NCBI GenBank assembly: GCA_900753135.1 | Contig: CAADXZ010000098.1 | Location: 1-14,909, forward strand | From: Clostridia bacterium | GTDB taxonomy: Bacteria > Bacillota > Clostridia > TANB77 > UBA1234 | DNA: 14,909 nt | Reading direction: 5' to 3' | Translations under genes and position numbers: made by a program | Notes under the pieces: model-generated | Told to the model about the DNA's origin: nothing | Seen by the model: only the letters and a program-made list of their open reading frames with translations | The model's database searches: none | Shown here: positions 6,148 to 13,712 of the stretch, one piece after another | Layout: each line of letters opens with the position of its first letter | How positions within the stretch are numbered: the first letter of the stretch is position 1

Positions 6148-7686
6148 ATGTTATCAACTACATACAGCATGTCTCTAAATGGCTTAAATGGATATCTTGT
6201 TAAAGTTGAGGTGGATATAAACCTAGGTATGCCTTCTTGGGAAATTGTTGGGCTACCAGATGTGAGTGTAAGGGAATCTAAAGAAAGAGTAAGAACCGCA
6301 ATTAAAAATTCTGGATATGATTTTAAAAGCAAAAAAATTGTAATTAATCTAGCTCCTGCTTACACTAAAAAAGAAGGTTCTTCTTTCGACCTGCCAATAG
6401 CAGTAGGTATGTTGGAAAATGCTGGTATAATAAACTTTGAAAAAATTAGTGAATATGTTTTTATTGGTGAGCTTTCGCTAGATGGAAATTTGAATAGAGT
6501 TAATGGAGTTCTTCCAATGTGCATAGAAGCTTATAAACTTGGTATAAAGAAAGTAATAGTTCCTTTTGAAAATAGATTTGAAGCTGGTGTTGTAAAAGGA
6601 CTAGAAGTATATCCTGCAGCTAAGTTAACAGAGGTTGTAGAACATTTAAACGGTACAAACGTTATTGAAAATTTTATAGTAGATACAGATAATTTATTTT
6701 CAAATGTGCCTTATGACAATATTGATTTTTCAGATGTCATGGGACAGGAAAACGTTAAAAGAGCTTTGGAAATTGTTGCTGCGGGTGCACATAATTGCTT
6801 ATTGATAGGTAGTCCAGGTTCTGGAAAAACAATGTTGTCTAAAAGACTTACTACAATATTACCAGATTTGACTTTTGAGGAAGCATTGGAAGTCACGAAA
6901 ATACATAGTATAGCGGGAACATTACCAGGTGATAAACCTTTAATAACAACAAGACCTTTTAGATCACCGCATCACACTACTTCTGGCATTGCGCTAACTG
7001 GTGGTGGCAGGATACCTAAACCAGGTGAGATGAGCTTAGCACATTATGGGGTTTTATTTTTAGATGAATTACCTGAGTTTGATAGAAGAGCTTTGGAAGT
7101 TATGAGAGGTCCTTTGGAGGATAAAGAGGTTACTATTTCACGAATGAACTGCACATTAACGTATCCATGTAATTTTATATTTGTTGCAAGTATGAATCCG
7201 TGTCCATGCGGATATGCTACAGATATCAAAAAGAAATGCACATGTTCACCTAATGAAATTTCAAAGTATATGAAAAAGATTAGTGGACCGATTTTAGATA
7301 GAATAGATCTTCATATAGAGGTAAGTAGCGTTGAGTATGAAAAGTTAATTGATAATAATAAAAAAAATGAAACTTCAGCAATGATTAGAGAAAGAGTTAA
7401 TAAAGCAAAAAAGATACAAGCAGAGAGGTATAAAGATTATAAGATATTTTCAAATTCGGATTTGACTCCTGCAATGATAAACAAGTTTTGCAAGTTGGAT
7501 AGTGATTCAAAGCGAATATTGCAAATGGCGTTTGATAAATTTGGCTTTACGGCTAGAACTTATACACGAATACTAAAAGTTGCAAGAACAATTGCTGATT
7601 TGGAAGAATGTGAAAAAATAAAGACAGAGCATGTTGCTGAGGCGATACAGTACAGATCATTAGATAGAAAGTGGTGGGATAACTAG
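6148..7686 (+). CDS. YifB/ComM family Mg-chelatase-like AAA+ ATPase
   Basis: A 512-residue protein of the YifB/ComM family (normal length near 500). I chose ATG 6148, with AAAGGA at 6132-6137, over an in-frame TTG upstream. The N-terminal third has the S5-fold ChlI-like domain (NGLNGYLVKVEVDINLGMPS). The AAA+ core shows Walker A GSPGSGKT at residues 221-228 and Walker B LFLDELPEF around Asp306-Glu307. A cysteine cluster, CPC at 352-354 and CTC at 364-366, may bind metal. The C-terminal Mg-chelatase domain follows. In Vibrio, ComM is a hexameric helicase that extends branch migration during natural transformation; the role in Firmicutes is less certain. The stop codon abuts the yraN start, and yraN leads directly to dprA, so this is a DNA-uptake/processing operon. 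Confidence 0.93.
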   Translation: MLSTTYSMSLNGLNGYLVKVEVDINLGMPSWEIVGLPDVSVRESKERVRTAIKNSGYDFKSKKIVINLAPAYTKKEGSSFDLPIAVGMLENAGIINFEKISEYVFIGELSLDGNLNRVNGVLPMCIEAYKLGIKKVIVPFENRFEAGVVKGLEVYPAAKLTEVVEHLNGTNVIENFIVDTDNLFSNVPYDNIDFSDVMGQENVKRALEIVAAGAHNCLLIGSPGSGKTMLSKRLTTILPDLTFEEALEVTKIHSIAGTLPGDKPLITTRPFRSPHHTTSGIALTGGGRIPKPGEMSLAHYGVLFLDELPEFDRRALEVMRGPLEDKEVTISRMNCTLTYPCNFIFVASMNPCPCGYATDIKKKCTCSPNEISKYMKKISGPILDRIDLHIEVSSVEYEKLIDNNKKNETSAMIRERVNKAKKIQAERYKDYKIFSNSDLTPAMINKFCKLDSDSKRILQMAFDKFGFTARTYTRILKVARTIADLEECEKIKTEHVAEAIQYRSLDRKWWDN

Positions 7687-8058
7687 ATGAGTAAAATACA
7701 GGAGTTGGGAAAAAGTGGCGAAGAAATTGTGGCTACATATTTAAAAAGAAATGGTTATAAAATATTAGAAAAAAATTTTAGATGCAAATTTGGTGAGATA
7801 GATTTAATAGCAAAGAAAAAAGGACTATTAAGCTTTATAGAGGTAAAAACAAGAAAGAAGATTACTTATGGCACTCCAGCCGAAGCTGTGAATTATATCA
7901 AGAAAAAACATATGTATAAAACAAGTGAATATTATATATTAAAAAATAATGTGGATAGAAAAGATATAACTCTTGATGTTGTTGAGGTGTATTTTTATAC
8001 GGAAAAAGATTTTAGAATAATTCATATTAAACGAGCTATAGAAGATTGTCCATTGTGA
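7687..8058 (+). CDS. yraN: YraN family (UPF0102) putative endonuclease-fold protein
   Basis: A 123-residue protein, normal length for UPF0102. The PD-(D/E)XK-like signature is visible: Glu12/Glu13 in the first helix, GEIDLIA with Asp39, and FIEVKTR with Glu52 and Lys54. The fold predicts nuclease chemistry, but no reaction is firmly established for the family. Its ATG directly follows the yifB stop with no intervening base, so it is almost certainly translated by coupling. It also runs into dprA. The conserved neighbourhood with yifB and dprA suggests a role in processing or repairing incoming DNA, which is contextual rather than demonstrated. Confidence 0.92.
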   Translation: MSKIQELGKSGEEIVATYLKRNGYKILEKNFRCKFGEIDLIAKKKGLLSFIEVKTRKKITYGTPAEAVNYIKKKHMYKTSEYYILKNNVDRKDITLDVVEVYFYTEKDFRIIHIKRAIEDCPL

Positions 8059-8072
8059 GTGTGAAAGATATT

Positions 8073-8945
8073 ATGATGGGAAAAAAACATGAAATAAAAA
8101 TAATAGAAAAAGATAGTGATAAGTTTCCTCAGAAACTAAAACAATTAAAAGATTGCCCTGATAGAATATATGTCATTGGTAATGAAAAAATCTTAAATGA
8201 TTATATGATTGCTGTAATTGGTGCTAGGGAGTGCGGATTTGAGAGTATGAAAATTGCAAGAAACATTTCGGAAGGAATTGCTAAATCAAGTATTGTTATA
8301 GTGAGTGGCTTTGCCAGAGGTATTGATTCTGTCGCACATAGAGAGTGTGTAAAGAATTCTTCTAAAACGATTGCTGTAATAGGAAGTGGATTAGAAAACA
8401 TATACCCAAAGAGGAATAGAGAATTGATAGACTTAATTATAGAAAATGGAGGAGCAATAATTTCTGAACATTCCCCAGAGGAATCTCCAAAAAAATATTA
8501 TTTTAGTCTAAGAAATAGAATCATTGCAGCTCTTGCAAATATTATTTTGGTTGTAGAAGCGAAAGAAAAAAGTGGGTCACTTATTACTGTTGAGTATGCA
8601 AGAAAGCTTTCAAGACCTGTTGTTGTTGTGCCTGGAGCAATAGATGATATAAATTATAAAGGAAGCAATTTGTTAATAAAAAATGGTTATGTGAGTGCTC
8701 AAAACTTTCAGGAGTTTTCAAAATTATTACCCAAAAATGATGAAATAAAAATATATTCTGAAAGCGTCGCAGTACCAAATGAGTTATTAAATGTATATTG
8801 TGAGTTTAATGATAAAGGTATGAGTGTGAATGAAATATGCATGAAGACAAACATGAAAATAAGTGATGTTCAATATAAACTTATGCTACTGGAAATGCAA
8901 GGCTTTATTGAAAAAAATGTTGATGGTTTATTTTATAAAAAATAA
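8073..8945 (+). CDS. dprA: DNA processing protein DprA (Smf), short form
   Basis: About 290 residues. DprA binds single-stranded DNA and loads RecA during natural transformation. The Rossmann-like core shows AVIGAREC (about residues 47-54), VSGFARGIDSVAH (77-89), a FSLRNRIIA stretch (144-152) and KSGSLITVEYA. A C-terminal winged-helix-like region (about 226-290) ends the protein. The N-terminal SAM/HhH domain seen in many DprA proteins is absent: the DSDKFPQKL segment that leads into the core begins almost at the start. The start is uncertain. ATG 8073 has only a weak GTGA upstream; GTG 8055 overlaps the yraN stop (GTGA), and ATG 8076 is also possible. topA, often downstream, is not here. No terminator was recognised after it. 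Confidence 0.93.
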   Translation: MMGKKHEIKIIEKDSDKFPQKLKQLKDCPDRIYVIGNEKILNDYMIAVIGARECGFESMKIARNISEGIAKSSIVIVSGFARGIDSVAHRECVKNSSKTIAVIGSGLENIYPKRNRELIDLIIENGGAIISEHSPEESPKKYYFSLRNRIIAALANIILVVEAKEKSGSLITVEYARKLSRPVVVVPGAIDDINYKGSNLLIKNGYVSAQNFQEFSKLLPKNDEIKIYSESVAVPNELLNVYCEFNDKGMSVNEICMKTNMKISDVQYKLMLLEMQGFIEKNVDGLFYKK

Positions 8946-8989
8946 TAAAATAAACAAGTGTATTTTGTGTGAAAACTTTTATGCATAAA

Positions 8990-9018
8990 TTGATTTTAAT
9001 TATACATAGTAGTACAAT
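8990..9018 (+). promoter_or_regulatory. Predicted sigma-A promoter of the yibE/F-ctpA unit
   Basis: TTGATT (8990-8995) and TACAAT (9013-9018) are separated by 17 bases. This would start transcription near 9025, about 30 bases before the GTG start of the YibE/F gene. It implies that dprA and yibE/F are separate units. Confidence 0.6.
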
Positions 9019-9054
9019 AAATAGGTATTATGATAAATTTTGGAGAGTGATAAT

Positions 9055-10185
9055 GTGAAAAAAATCTTATGCCTATTTATGATACTTTTATGTATTTCGA
9101 GTGTATGTTTTGCAAGTGGTGATTACGATTTACCTGAATATACATTTAAGACTTTAAGAGGTCAAGTAGTAGAGGCTGGGGAAGTCTACGAGGAATCTGT
9201 TGGTTATGATACTTTTAAATATCAAGATGTAAAGGTGTTTATTAAAGATCAAGGTTATACAACGACTAAAGTTATAAAATATTCAATATCGTATTATAGT
9301 GATGTTACAATTACTAATCAACCTCTAAAAAAAGGTGATAAGGTTTATGTATATACAACTTTTGAGAATGGAAAAATAACAAGCACTGAAATATCATATA
9401 AGAATAACAATGGCTATTTACTCGCTATTGTATTATTGTATGCAGGAGCAATAGTTATAATAGGTGGCGTTAAAGGAATAAAGGCACTTGTTAGCTTAAT
9501 AATAACAGTGTTAGCTATTTTTATTATTGTAATTCCAAAGATAATGGCGGGAACAAATCCTCTACTAATTACTATTTTTGTTTCGATATTAATCACAATC
9601 ATAAGTTTGGTAATAATAGCAGGGTTTAATAAAAAGGCACTAGCAGCAATTATAGGTACGTCTGGTGGTTTTATAATAGCAGGAATTTTTGCAGTGATTT
9701 TTGGAAACTTAATGCAACTTTCTGGTGTGTGCGAAGACGCAAGACTTCTTATTGGAGTAATGGATACATCAACAATAGATTTTAAAGGTATATTATTCTC
9801 TGGAATAATTATAGGAGCACTTGGAGCATGTATGGATGTTAGTATGTCAATAGCTTCAGCTTTGTACGAATTAAAATGTGAAGTACCAGATATCACGGTT
9901 GGTAAAATGATAAAAGCTGGAATGAATATTGGTAAAGACATGATGGGAACTATGACAAATACATTAATATTAGCGTATACGGGTGGTGCAATAATAACTA
10001 TAATGATATTCATGGGAGCAAATCTTGCTTTTTATGAGGTTATAAATCAAGAAATGATGATAGAAGAAGTTTTAAGAGCTATTGCTGGAAGTTTTGGACT
10101 TGTAGCCACAATACCTTTTACTACGGTAATTACAAGTTTGCTATTGTGCGGTGGCAATAAAGGAGGAGAATATGGAAGAAAATAA
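9055..10185 (+). CDS. YibE/F family polytopic membrane protein
   Basis: 376 residues from GTG 9055, chosen because GGAGAG lies at 9042-9047 with 7-base spacing; an in-frame TTG upstream has no such site. The N-terminus MKKILCLFMILLCISSVCFA is a signal peptide with probable cleavage after CFA; the lipobox is not satisfied. An extracytoplasmic beta-rich domain of about 100 residues follows (VVEAGEVYEE, YTTFENGKI). About seven membrane helices come next, including the Gly/Ala-rich GALGACMDVSMSIASAL segment diagnostic of YibE/F (DUF5317-like families do not show it). No biochemical function is established; a transport or envelope role is inferred from topology. It overlaps the downstream S41 protease by 14 bases, so the two are translated together. 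Confidence 0.9.
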   Translation: MKKILCLFMILLCISSVCFASGDYDLPEYTFKTLRGQVVEAGEVYEESVGYDTFKYQDVKVFIKDQGYTTTKVIKYSISYYSDVTITNQPLKKGDKVYVYTTFENGKITSTEISYKNNNGYLLAIVLLYAGAIVIIGGVKGIKALVSLIITVLAIFIIVIPKIMAGTNPLLITIFVSILITIISLVIIAGFNKKALAAIIGTSGGFIIAGIFAVIFGNLMQLSGVCEDARLLIGVMDTSTIDFKGILFSGIIIGALGACMDVSMSIASALYELKCEVPDITVGKMIKAGMNIGKDMMGTMTNTLILAYTGGAIITIMIFMGANLAFYEVINQEMMIEEVLRAIAGSFGLVATIPFTTVITSLLLCGGNKGGEYGRK

Positions 10186-11383
10186 TAAGATGAAAAAAAG
10201 CTTTTCATTTGATACAATCATTTGGATGATTATTGCAGGTCTAGTTGTTTATATTGTAATGTCATATCATTACACAAAAATTAGTTTAAAAAATGCAAAT
10301 AACATTGATTATTATTCGACTTCTGGAGATAACTTTAGAAAATTATCGAGAGTACTAAAAATATTAGAAGAAGATTACTTATTTGATTATGATATTGAAA
10401 AGCTTGAAGACGGCGCTATAAAGGGAATGCTTAGCGCACTAAAAGAACCATATACAAGTTACTTTAACGTAGAACAAACAGAAGAATTTTTAACAGAAAC
10501 AGAAGGCGAATATGATGGTGTAGGAATGTATTTAACAATTGATACAACAAAGAATATGCCAGTTGTTCTTCTACCTATAAAAAATTCACCCGCAGCCGAG
10601 GAAGGAATAAAAACGGGAGACTATATAACAGAAGTTGATGGTGAAGATGTTACATCCGCATCTTTAGAAGAAGTAGCTTCAAGATTAAAAGGTAAGAGTG
10701 GAACAAAAGTTAAGGTTAAATTCGCGAGAATAGACGATAATGGAAAAGTTGAAAAGTTTGAGAAGGAACTAGAAAGAAGAAAAATTGATTTATATCCTTT
10801 TACTTATAAGGTTTTAGATAATGATATTGGATATGTTGCGTTTGAATCGTTTGATGAAAAAGTCGCAGATCAGTTTAAAACAGCTTTAAAAGAAATGATT
10901 AAGAAAAATAAAATAAAAGGACTTATCATAGATTTAAGAGATAATCCAGGTGGATTGTTGACAGCAGCAAGTGAAATAGCTGATGAACTACTTCCAACAG
11001 GAGTAATAACATATACTGTAGACAAAAAAGGAAATAAGGAATATATATATTCTGATTCAAAATGTATTAATATGCCTATAGTTGTAATTGTGAATGAAAA
11101 TTCGGCAAGTGCTTCTGAGATAACTGCTGCAGCAATAAAAGATGCTGATAACGGAAAAGTTGTTGGAACAACATCTTATGGAAAAGGACTTGTACAAGAA
11201 TTCAAATCACTAAGAGATGGAACGTATGTAAAGGTTACAATATGTGAATATTTTTCACCAAAAGGAAATAAAATAAATAAGATTGGTGTAGAGCCAGATT
11301 ACGTTGTGGAAGACGATCCAGAAACAGAAAATGATGAACAGTTAGATAAAGCTGTTGAAGTAATAAAAGAAATGATAAAATAA
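10172..11383 (+). CDS. S41 family C-terminal processing peptidase (CtpA-like)
   Basis: 403 residues. ATG 10172 follows a perfect AGGAGG (10161-10166), overlapping the end of the YibE/F gene. A single N-terminal anchor (about residues 14-34) places the rest outside the membrane. A PDZ domain spans about 115-188 (YDGVGMYL, IKTGDYITEVDGEDV). The peptidase domain contains LIIDLRDNPGGLL. By the 25-residue spacing seen in E. coli Prc (Ser430/Lys455), the catalytic dyad is Ser313 in SASASE and Lys338 in SYGKGLVQ; Gln342 completes the motif. There is no C-terminal peptidoglycan-binding domain, unlike some Bacillus CtpB-type relatives. It probably trims C-termini of envelope proteins; its substrate is unknown, and its membrane neighbour is a natural candidate partner. 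Confidence 0.94.
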   Translation: MEENNKMKKSFSFDTIIWMIIAGLVVYIVMSYHYTKISLKNANNIDYYSTSGDNFRKLSRVLKILEEDYLFDYDIEKLEDGAIKGMLSALKEPYTSYFNVEQTEEFLTETEGEYDGVGMYLTIDTTKNMPVVLLPIKNSPAAEEGIKTGDYITEVDGEDVTSASLEEVASRLKGKSGTKVKVKFARIDDNGKVEKFEKELERRKIDLYPFTYKVLDNDIGYVAFESFDEKVADQFKTALKEMIKKNKIKGLIIDLRDNPGGLLTAASEIADELLPTGVITYTVDKKGNKEYIYSDSKCINMPIVVIVNENSASASEITAAAIKDADNGKVVGTTSYGKGLVQEFKSLRDGTYVKVTICEYFSPKGNKINKIGVEPDYVVEDDPETENDEQLDKAVEVIKEMIK

Positions 11384-11386
11384 AAT

Positions 11387-11415
11387 TTGACAATGATATT
11401 TGACTATGATAAACT
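11387..11415 (+). promoter_or_regulatory. Predicted promoter of the cold-shock gene
   Basis: A consensus -35 TTGACA (11387-11392) directly follows the ctpA stop. A fair -10 TAAACT (11410-11415) lies 17 bases on. TATGAT at 11405-11410 overlaps it and could pair with TTGACT at 11399-11404 only at non-standard spacing. The leader is about 48 bases and carries a 7-bp hairpin (11421-11427 with 11433-11439). Confidence 0.6.
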
Positions 11416-11469
11416 AAGCTAAATTGCAAGTGGCAATTTATAGTACTAAAGAAGTGGAGGAAATAAAAG

Positions 11470-11679
11470 ATGGAAAGAGGAAAAGTTAAGTGGTTTAACG
11501 CTGAGAAAGGATTTGGATTTATTGAAAGAGAAAGTGGTACTGATGTATTTGTTCACTACTCAGCTATTTCAATGGACGGTTACAAAACATTAGACGAAGG
11601 CGCAGAAGTTCAATTCGATATAGTTGATGGAAAAGCAGGTCCTCAAGCTGCTAATGTTACAACAATTGCAACAGTGTAA
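11470..11679 (+). CDS. Cold-shock protein (CspA/CspB family)
   Basis: A 69-residue single cold-shock domain, close to the family norm of 65-70. RNP1 KGFGFI is at residues 13-18 and RNP2 VFVHY at 26-30; the KVKWFNAEKGFGFI opening is canonical. These proteins bind single-stranded RNA and DNA through surface aromatics (Trp8, Phe15, Phe17, Phe27, His29) and melt mRNA structure. GGAGG at 11456-11460 precedes ATG at 9-base spacing. It is monocistronic, with its own promoter and a terminator 20 bases after the stop. The short leader differs from the long thermosensor leader of E. coli cspA, so cold induction by that route is unlikely. The paralogue number cannot be assigned. Confidence 0.97.
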   Translation: MERGKVKWFNAEKGFGFIERESGTDVFVHYSAISMDGYKTLDEGAEVQFDIVDGKAGPQAANVTTIATV

Positions 11680-11699
11680 TTATATATAAACCCGGATTA

Positions 11700-11731
11700 A
11701 AACCTCGCAGATGATGCGAGGTTTAATATTT
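11700..11731 (+). terminator. Terminator of the cold-shock gene
   Basis: A 9-bp stem AAACCTCGC (11700-11708) with GCGAGGTTT (11716-11724), loop AGATGAT, followed by an AT-rich AATATTTATG. The stem is strong, but the tail is a broken U-run, so some readthrough toward hslO is possible. The remaining gap to hslO (11732-11873) shows no convincing promoter. Confidence 0.75.
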
Positions 11732-11873
11732 ATGTGACTTTTTTGCAAACAGAGCATATACGGTTAGAAAGTGTATTATAAATAGAAATAATTCTTTGCG
11801 CGAATTTTTCTCTTTTTAGTTAACTTATAAAATATTAAAATGAATTTTAAAATTAGAACGGAGGGAAAACTCT

Positions 11874-12737
11874 ATGGGAACATTAAAAAAATTTTTGGCA
11901 CATGTTGATATGGTAAAAATATCATGTGCAGATACAACAGACATAGTAGAAGAGGCAAGAAAGGTTCATGGGTTAAATCCAACGCCAACAGCTGCACTTG
12001 GAAGAGTGTTGACTATGGGAACATTGATGGGTACCATGATGAAAAATGAAACAGATAGACTAACACTTCAAATAATTGGAGACGGTCCTTTAGGCTCTAT
12101 TTTAGTAAGTGCAAAATCAAATGGGGATGTGAAAGGTTATGTAAGCAATCCAATGGCAGAAGCTGAGGTAAAACCAAATGGTAAGCTAAATGTAAGTGCT
12201 ATTGTGGGAAAAGGAGAATTAAGAATAATTAGAAATATAGGTATTGGAGAACCATATGTAGGTACAGTACCACTTCAAACGGGAGAAATAGCTGAGGATT
12301 TCGCGTATTATTTTGCCACTTCTGAGCAGATACCAACTGTAGTTTCTTTGGGGGTGCTTGTAAATAAAGATGGAACAGTAAAGAGAGCTGGTGGCTATAT
12401 AATTCAAGCGTTACCAGATACTCCAGAAGAAATACTTGTTCTAATAGAAAAAAGAGTCAAAGAAAGTAAATCAATTACTGAAATGCTAGAAAGTGGAATG
12501 AGTTTGGATGAAATAGCAACTTATGTTTCAGATGATTTAAATACATTCTTAGTAGAAGATATAAAGGTACAGTGGAAGTGTGATTGCTCAAAGGAAAGAA
12601 TGGAAAAAGCAATAATTAGTCTAGGCAAAAAAGAAATAGAGGAATTAGCAAAGGATGAAAATGTTGAAACGGTATGCCATTTTTGTAATACAAAATATAA
12701 TTTTACAAAAAAAGAGATTTTGAAATTAATAGAATAA
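11874..12737 (+). CDS. hslO: Redox-regulated chaperone Hsp33
   Basis: 287 residues, normal for Hsp33. Under oxidative stress the zinc site is lost, disulfides form and the dimer becomes an ATP-independent holdase in the cytoplasm. The zinc ligands are all present: Cys236 and Cys238 (CDC) and Cys268 and Cys271 (CHFC), about 29 residues apart. N-terminal motifs typical of the family are seen, including PTAALGRVLTMGTLMG and a GDGPLGSILV stretch. ATG 11874 follows GGAGGG (11860-11865) at normal spacing. It appears to be monocistronic, since a separate promoter begins 34 bases after its stop. No strong terminator was recognised downstream. Confidence 0.97.
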   Translation: MGTLKKFLAHVDMVKISCADTTDIVEEARKVHGLNPTPTAALGRVLTMGTLMGTMMKNETDRLTLQIIGDGPLGSILVSAKSNGDVKGYVSNPMAEAEVKPNGKLNVSAIVGKGELRIIRNIGIGEPYVGTVPLQTGEIAEDFAYYFATSEQIPTVVSLGVLVNKDGTVKRAGGYIIQALPDTPEEILVLIEKRVKESKSITEMLESGMSLDEIATYVSDDLNTFLVEDIKVQWKCDCSKERMEKAIISLGKKEIEELAKDENVETVCHFCNTKYNFTKKEILKLIE

Positions 12738-12770
12738 AACAAGTTAGAATTTGTAGTTCGGCGATAAATA

Positions 12771-12799
12771 TTGACGTTTAAGTAATTATGTGATATTCT
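12771..12799 (+). promoter_or_regulatory. Predicted extended -10 promoter of the 145-codon gene
   Basis: TTGACG (12771-12776), a 17-base spacer, and TATTCT (12794-12799) preceded by TG at 12791-12792 (an extended -10). The leader is about 70 bases before ATG 12878. Confidence 0.7.
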
Positions 12800-12877
12800 A
12801 TACCCATGGTACAGATGAATTAAGATTCAGCTCTACAATTAAAAGGCTGGTAAAAAAGGAAAGGGAGGAAAGACATC

Positions 12878-13315
12878 ATGAAGTTAACTATGGCTGTGAC
12901 CCCAAAAAACCGTCTCTCTCAGGATGTTTGTGGTCTCTTGAATAAGTATAGTGAAGGCGACATGAGTGTGATTGTAAAAGTAACCTCCAAGGAACTTTGT
13001 TCCGAAGATCTTTACGATTTCGTCCAAGCGTGTCGGGAAAATGGTATCAAAAAGATCGTGATTGAAATGGAACTTACGCGAGACTTTGATGAGTATGACA
13101 TTGAAGTACATGTCGAAGCGATTACTAAGCTTAGTCCGGATGAATTTCACATCAAACAAGCCGAGTGGCTTAAAAAGCCTCGGTATAAGACGCTTAAAGA
13201 AGTGCAAGGTGCTCTTGAACATTTCGCAGAGTTCAGGGAAGAAAACAGAAATAAAGGATATCAGGTCTTTAAGTATAATAATACGAGAGTAGTATTTGAC
13301 TATATTCCTGTATAA
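12878..13315 (+). CDS. Unrecognised 145-residue protein with atypical codon use
   Basis: I do not recognise this protein. It is soluble, with no signal peptide or membrane segment, and has mixed alpha/beta character with a charged helical C-terminal half (LKEVQGALEHFAEFREENRNKG). A KKIVIEMEL stretch reads as a buried strand flanked by acidic residues. The ATG follows AAGGGAGG at 12861-12868, a strong SD. The gene has its own extended -10 promoter and a 12-bp terminator, so it is a stand-alone unit. GC is about 41% by hand count against about 30% in adjacent hslO. Arginine is often CGT, CGG or CGA, and ATC, TTC, GTC and CTC are frequent, unlike its neighbours. Recent transfer or strong translational selection would both fit. 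The antisense frame over this gene is taken as a shadow because it has no ribosome binding site. Confidence 0.85.
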   Translation: MKLTMAVTPKNRLSQDVCGLLNKYSEGDMSVIVKVTSKELCSEDLYDFVQACRENGIKKIVIEMELTRDFDEYDIEVHVEAITKLSPDEFHIKQAEWLKKPRYKTLKEVQGALEHFAEFREENRNKGYQVFKYNNTRVVFDYIPV

Positions 13316-13321
13316 AAGCAA

Positions 13322-13351
13322 AAAAAAGTGGCTTATATAGCCACTTTTTTT
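13322..13351 (+). terminator. Terminator of the 145-codon gene
   Basis: A 12-bp perfect stem (13322-13333 with 13339-13350), loop TATAT, whose right arm runs into seven T residues. It starts 6 bases past the stop. The A-run on the left makes it usable in both directions. Confidence 0.93.
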
Positions 13352-13420
13352 ATGCAAGAAATTTTCTTCCTTTCATTCGAAAACTCTCGGGAGTCAAAAG
13401 AATTTTATCTTTCTTGTTAT
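13352..13420 (+). repeat. Possible dispersed post-terminator repeat, copy B
   Basis: Immediately after the T-run the sequence reads ATGCAAGAAATTTTCTTC, then a GC-richer centre with the short palindrome ACTCTCGGGAGT, and ends with TTTTATCTTTCTTG. Both ends resemble those of 4972-5044 (read on the minus strand), and the 3' end resembles 14304-14330. The interval to the tRNA promoter holds no gene. Confidence 0.4.
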
Positions 13421-13464
13421 TACAAATTATAAAAGTTTTTTGTTAACAAATTTAACTAAAATAC

Positions 13465-13493
13465 TTGACAAAATATAGAAAACTGCATATACT
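13465..13493 (+). promoter_or_regulatory. Promoter of the initiator tRNA
   Basis: Consensus -35 TTGACA (13465-13470), a 17-base spacer and -10 TATACT (13488-13493). Transcription would begin close to 13500, a few bases before the mature tRNA 5' end. Confidence 0.9.
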
Positions 13494-13508
13494 GTAATAA
13501 GTAAATAT

Positions 13509-13584
13509 CGCGAGGTAGAGCAGTTGGCAGCTCGTCGGGCTCATAACCCGGAGGTCGCTGGTTCGAGTCCAGCCCTCGCAACCA
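13509..13584 (+). tRNA. Initiator tRNA-fMet (CAT)
   Basis: A complete 76-base cloverleaf including an encoded CCA (13582-13584). The D stem is GAGC/GCTC, the anticodon loop CTCATAA with CAT, and the T arm GCTGG-TTCGAGT-CCAGC. Three initiator hallmarks are present: C1 opposite A72 (unpaired end of the acceptor, required for formylation and peptidyl-tRNA hydrolase resistance), three consecutive G-C pairs at 29-31:39-41 of the anticodon stem (P-site entry), and A11:U24 in the D stem. It is therefore the initiator rather than elongator Met or Ile2. It is transcribed alone, with its own promoter and terminator. Confidence 0.97.
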
Positions 13585-13593
13585 ATAATGATG

Positions 13594-13628
13594 AACCCTT
13601 ACATGTATAAAACTTGTAAGGGTTTTTA
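13594..13628 (+). terminator. Terminator of the initiator tRNA
   Basis: A 10-bp stem, AACCCTTACA (13594-13603) with TGTAAGGGTT (13615-13624), with an 11-base loop and a T-run to 13627. It begins 10 bases after the CCA. Confidence 0.9.
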
Positions 13629-13683
13629 CATATTTGAGAATATACATTTATAGAATAACATTAGGTGAAGAATGATATAAGTG

Positions 13684-13712
13684 TTGACATAATTTTTAAA
13701 ATATTATAAAAT
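13684..13712 (+). promoter_or_regulatory. Predicted promoter of the small membrane protein pair
   Basis: TTGACA (13684-13689), 17 bases, then TAAAAT (13707-13712); transcription would start around 13719, leaving a leader of about 28 bases. A second TTGACATAA at 13718-13726 repeats the -35 region 34 bases downstream, overlapping the expected start site. Confidence 0.65.

Noticed and set aside
9414..10013. Minus-strand 199-codon hydrophobic frame inside the YibE/F gene
   Set aside because: It is an Ile/Val/Pro-rich mirror of the membrane helices of the real gene, with no SD and no plausible promoter.
12884..13357. Minus-strand 157-codon frame over the 145-codon gene
   Set aside because: The plus-strand gene has a promoter, a strong SD and a terminator; the antisense frame has none of these and reads into the terminator stem.
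13456..13647. Minus-strand 63-codon frame containing DSNQRPPGYEPDELPTALPR
   Set aside because: It is the antisense of the initiator tRNA. This peptide motif is a well-known artefact of translating tRNA genes in reverse, and there is no ribosome binding site.
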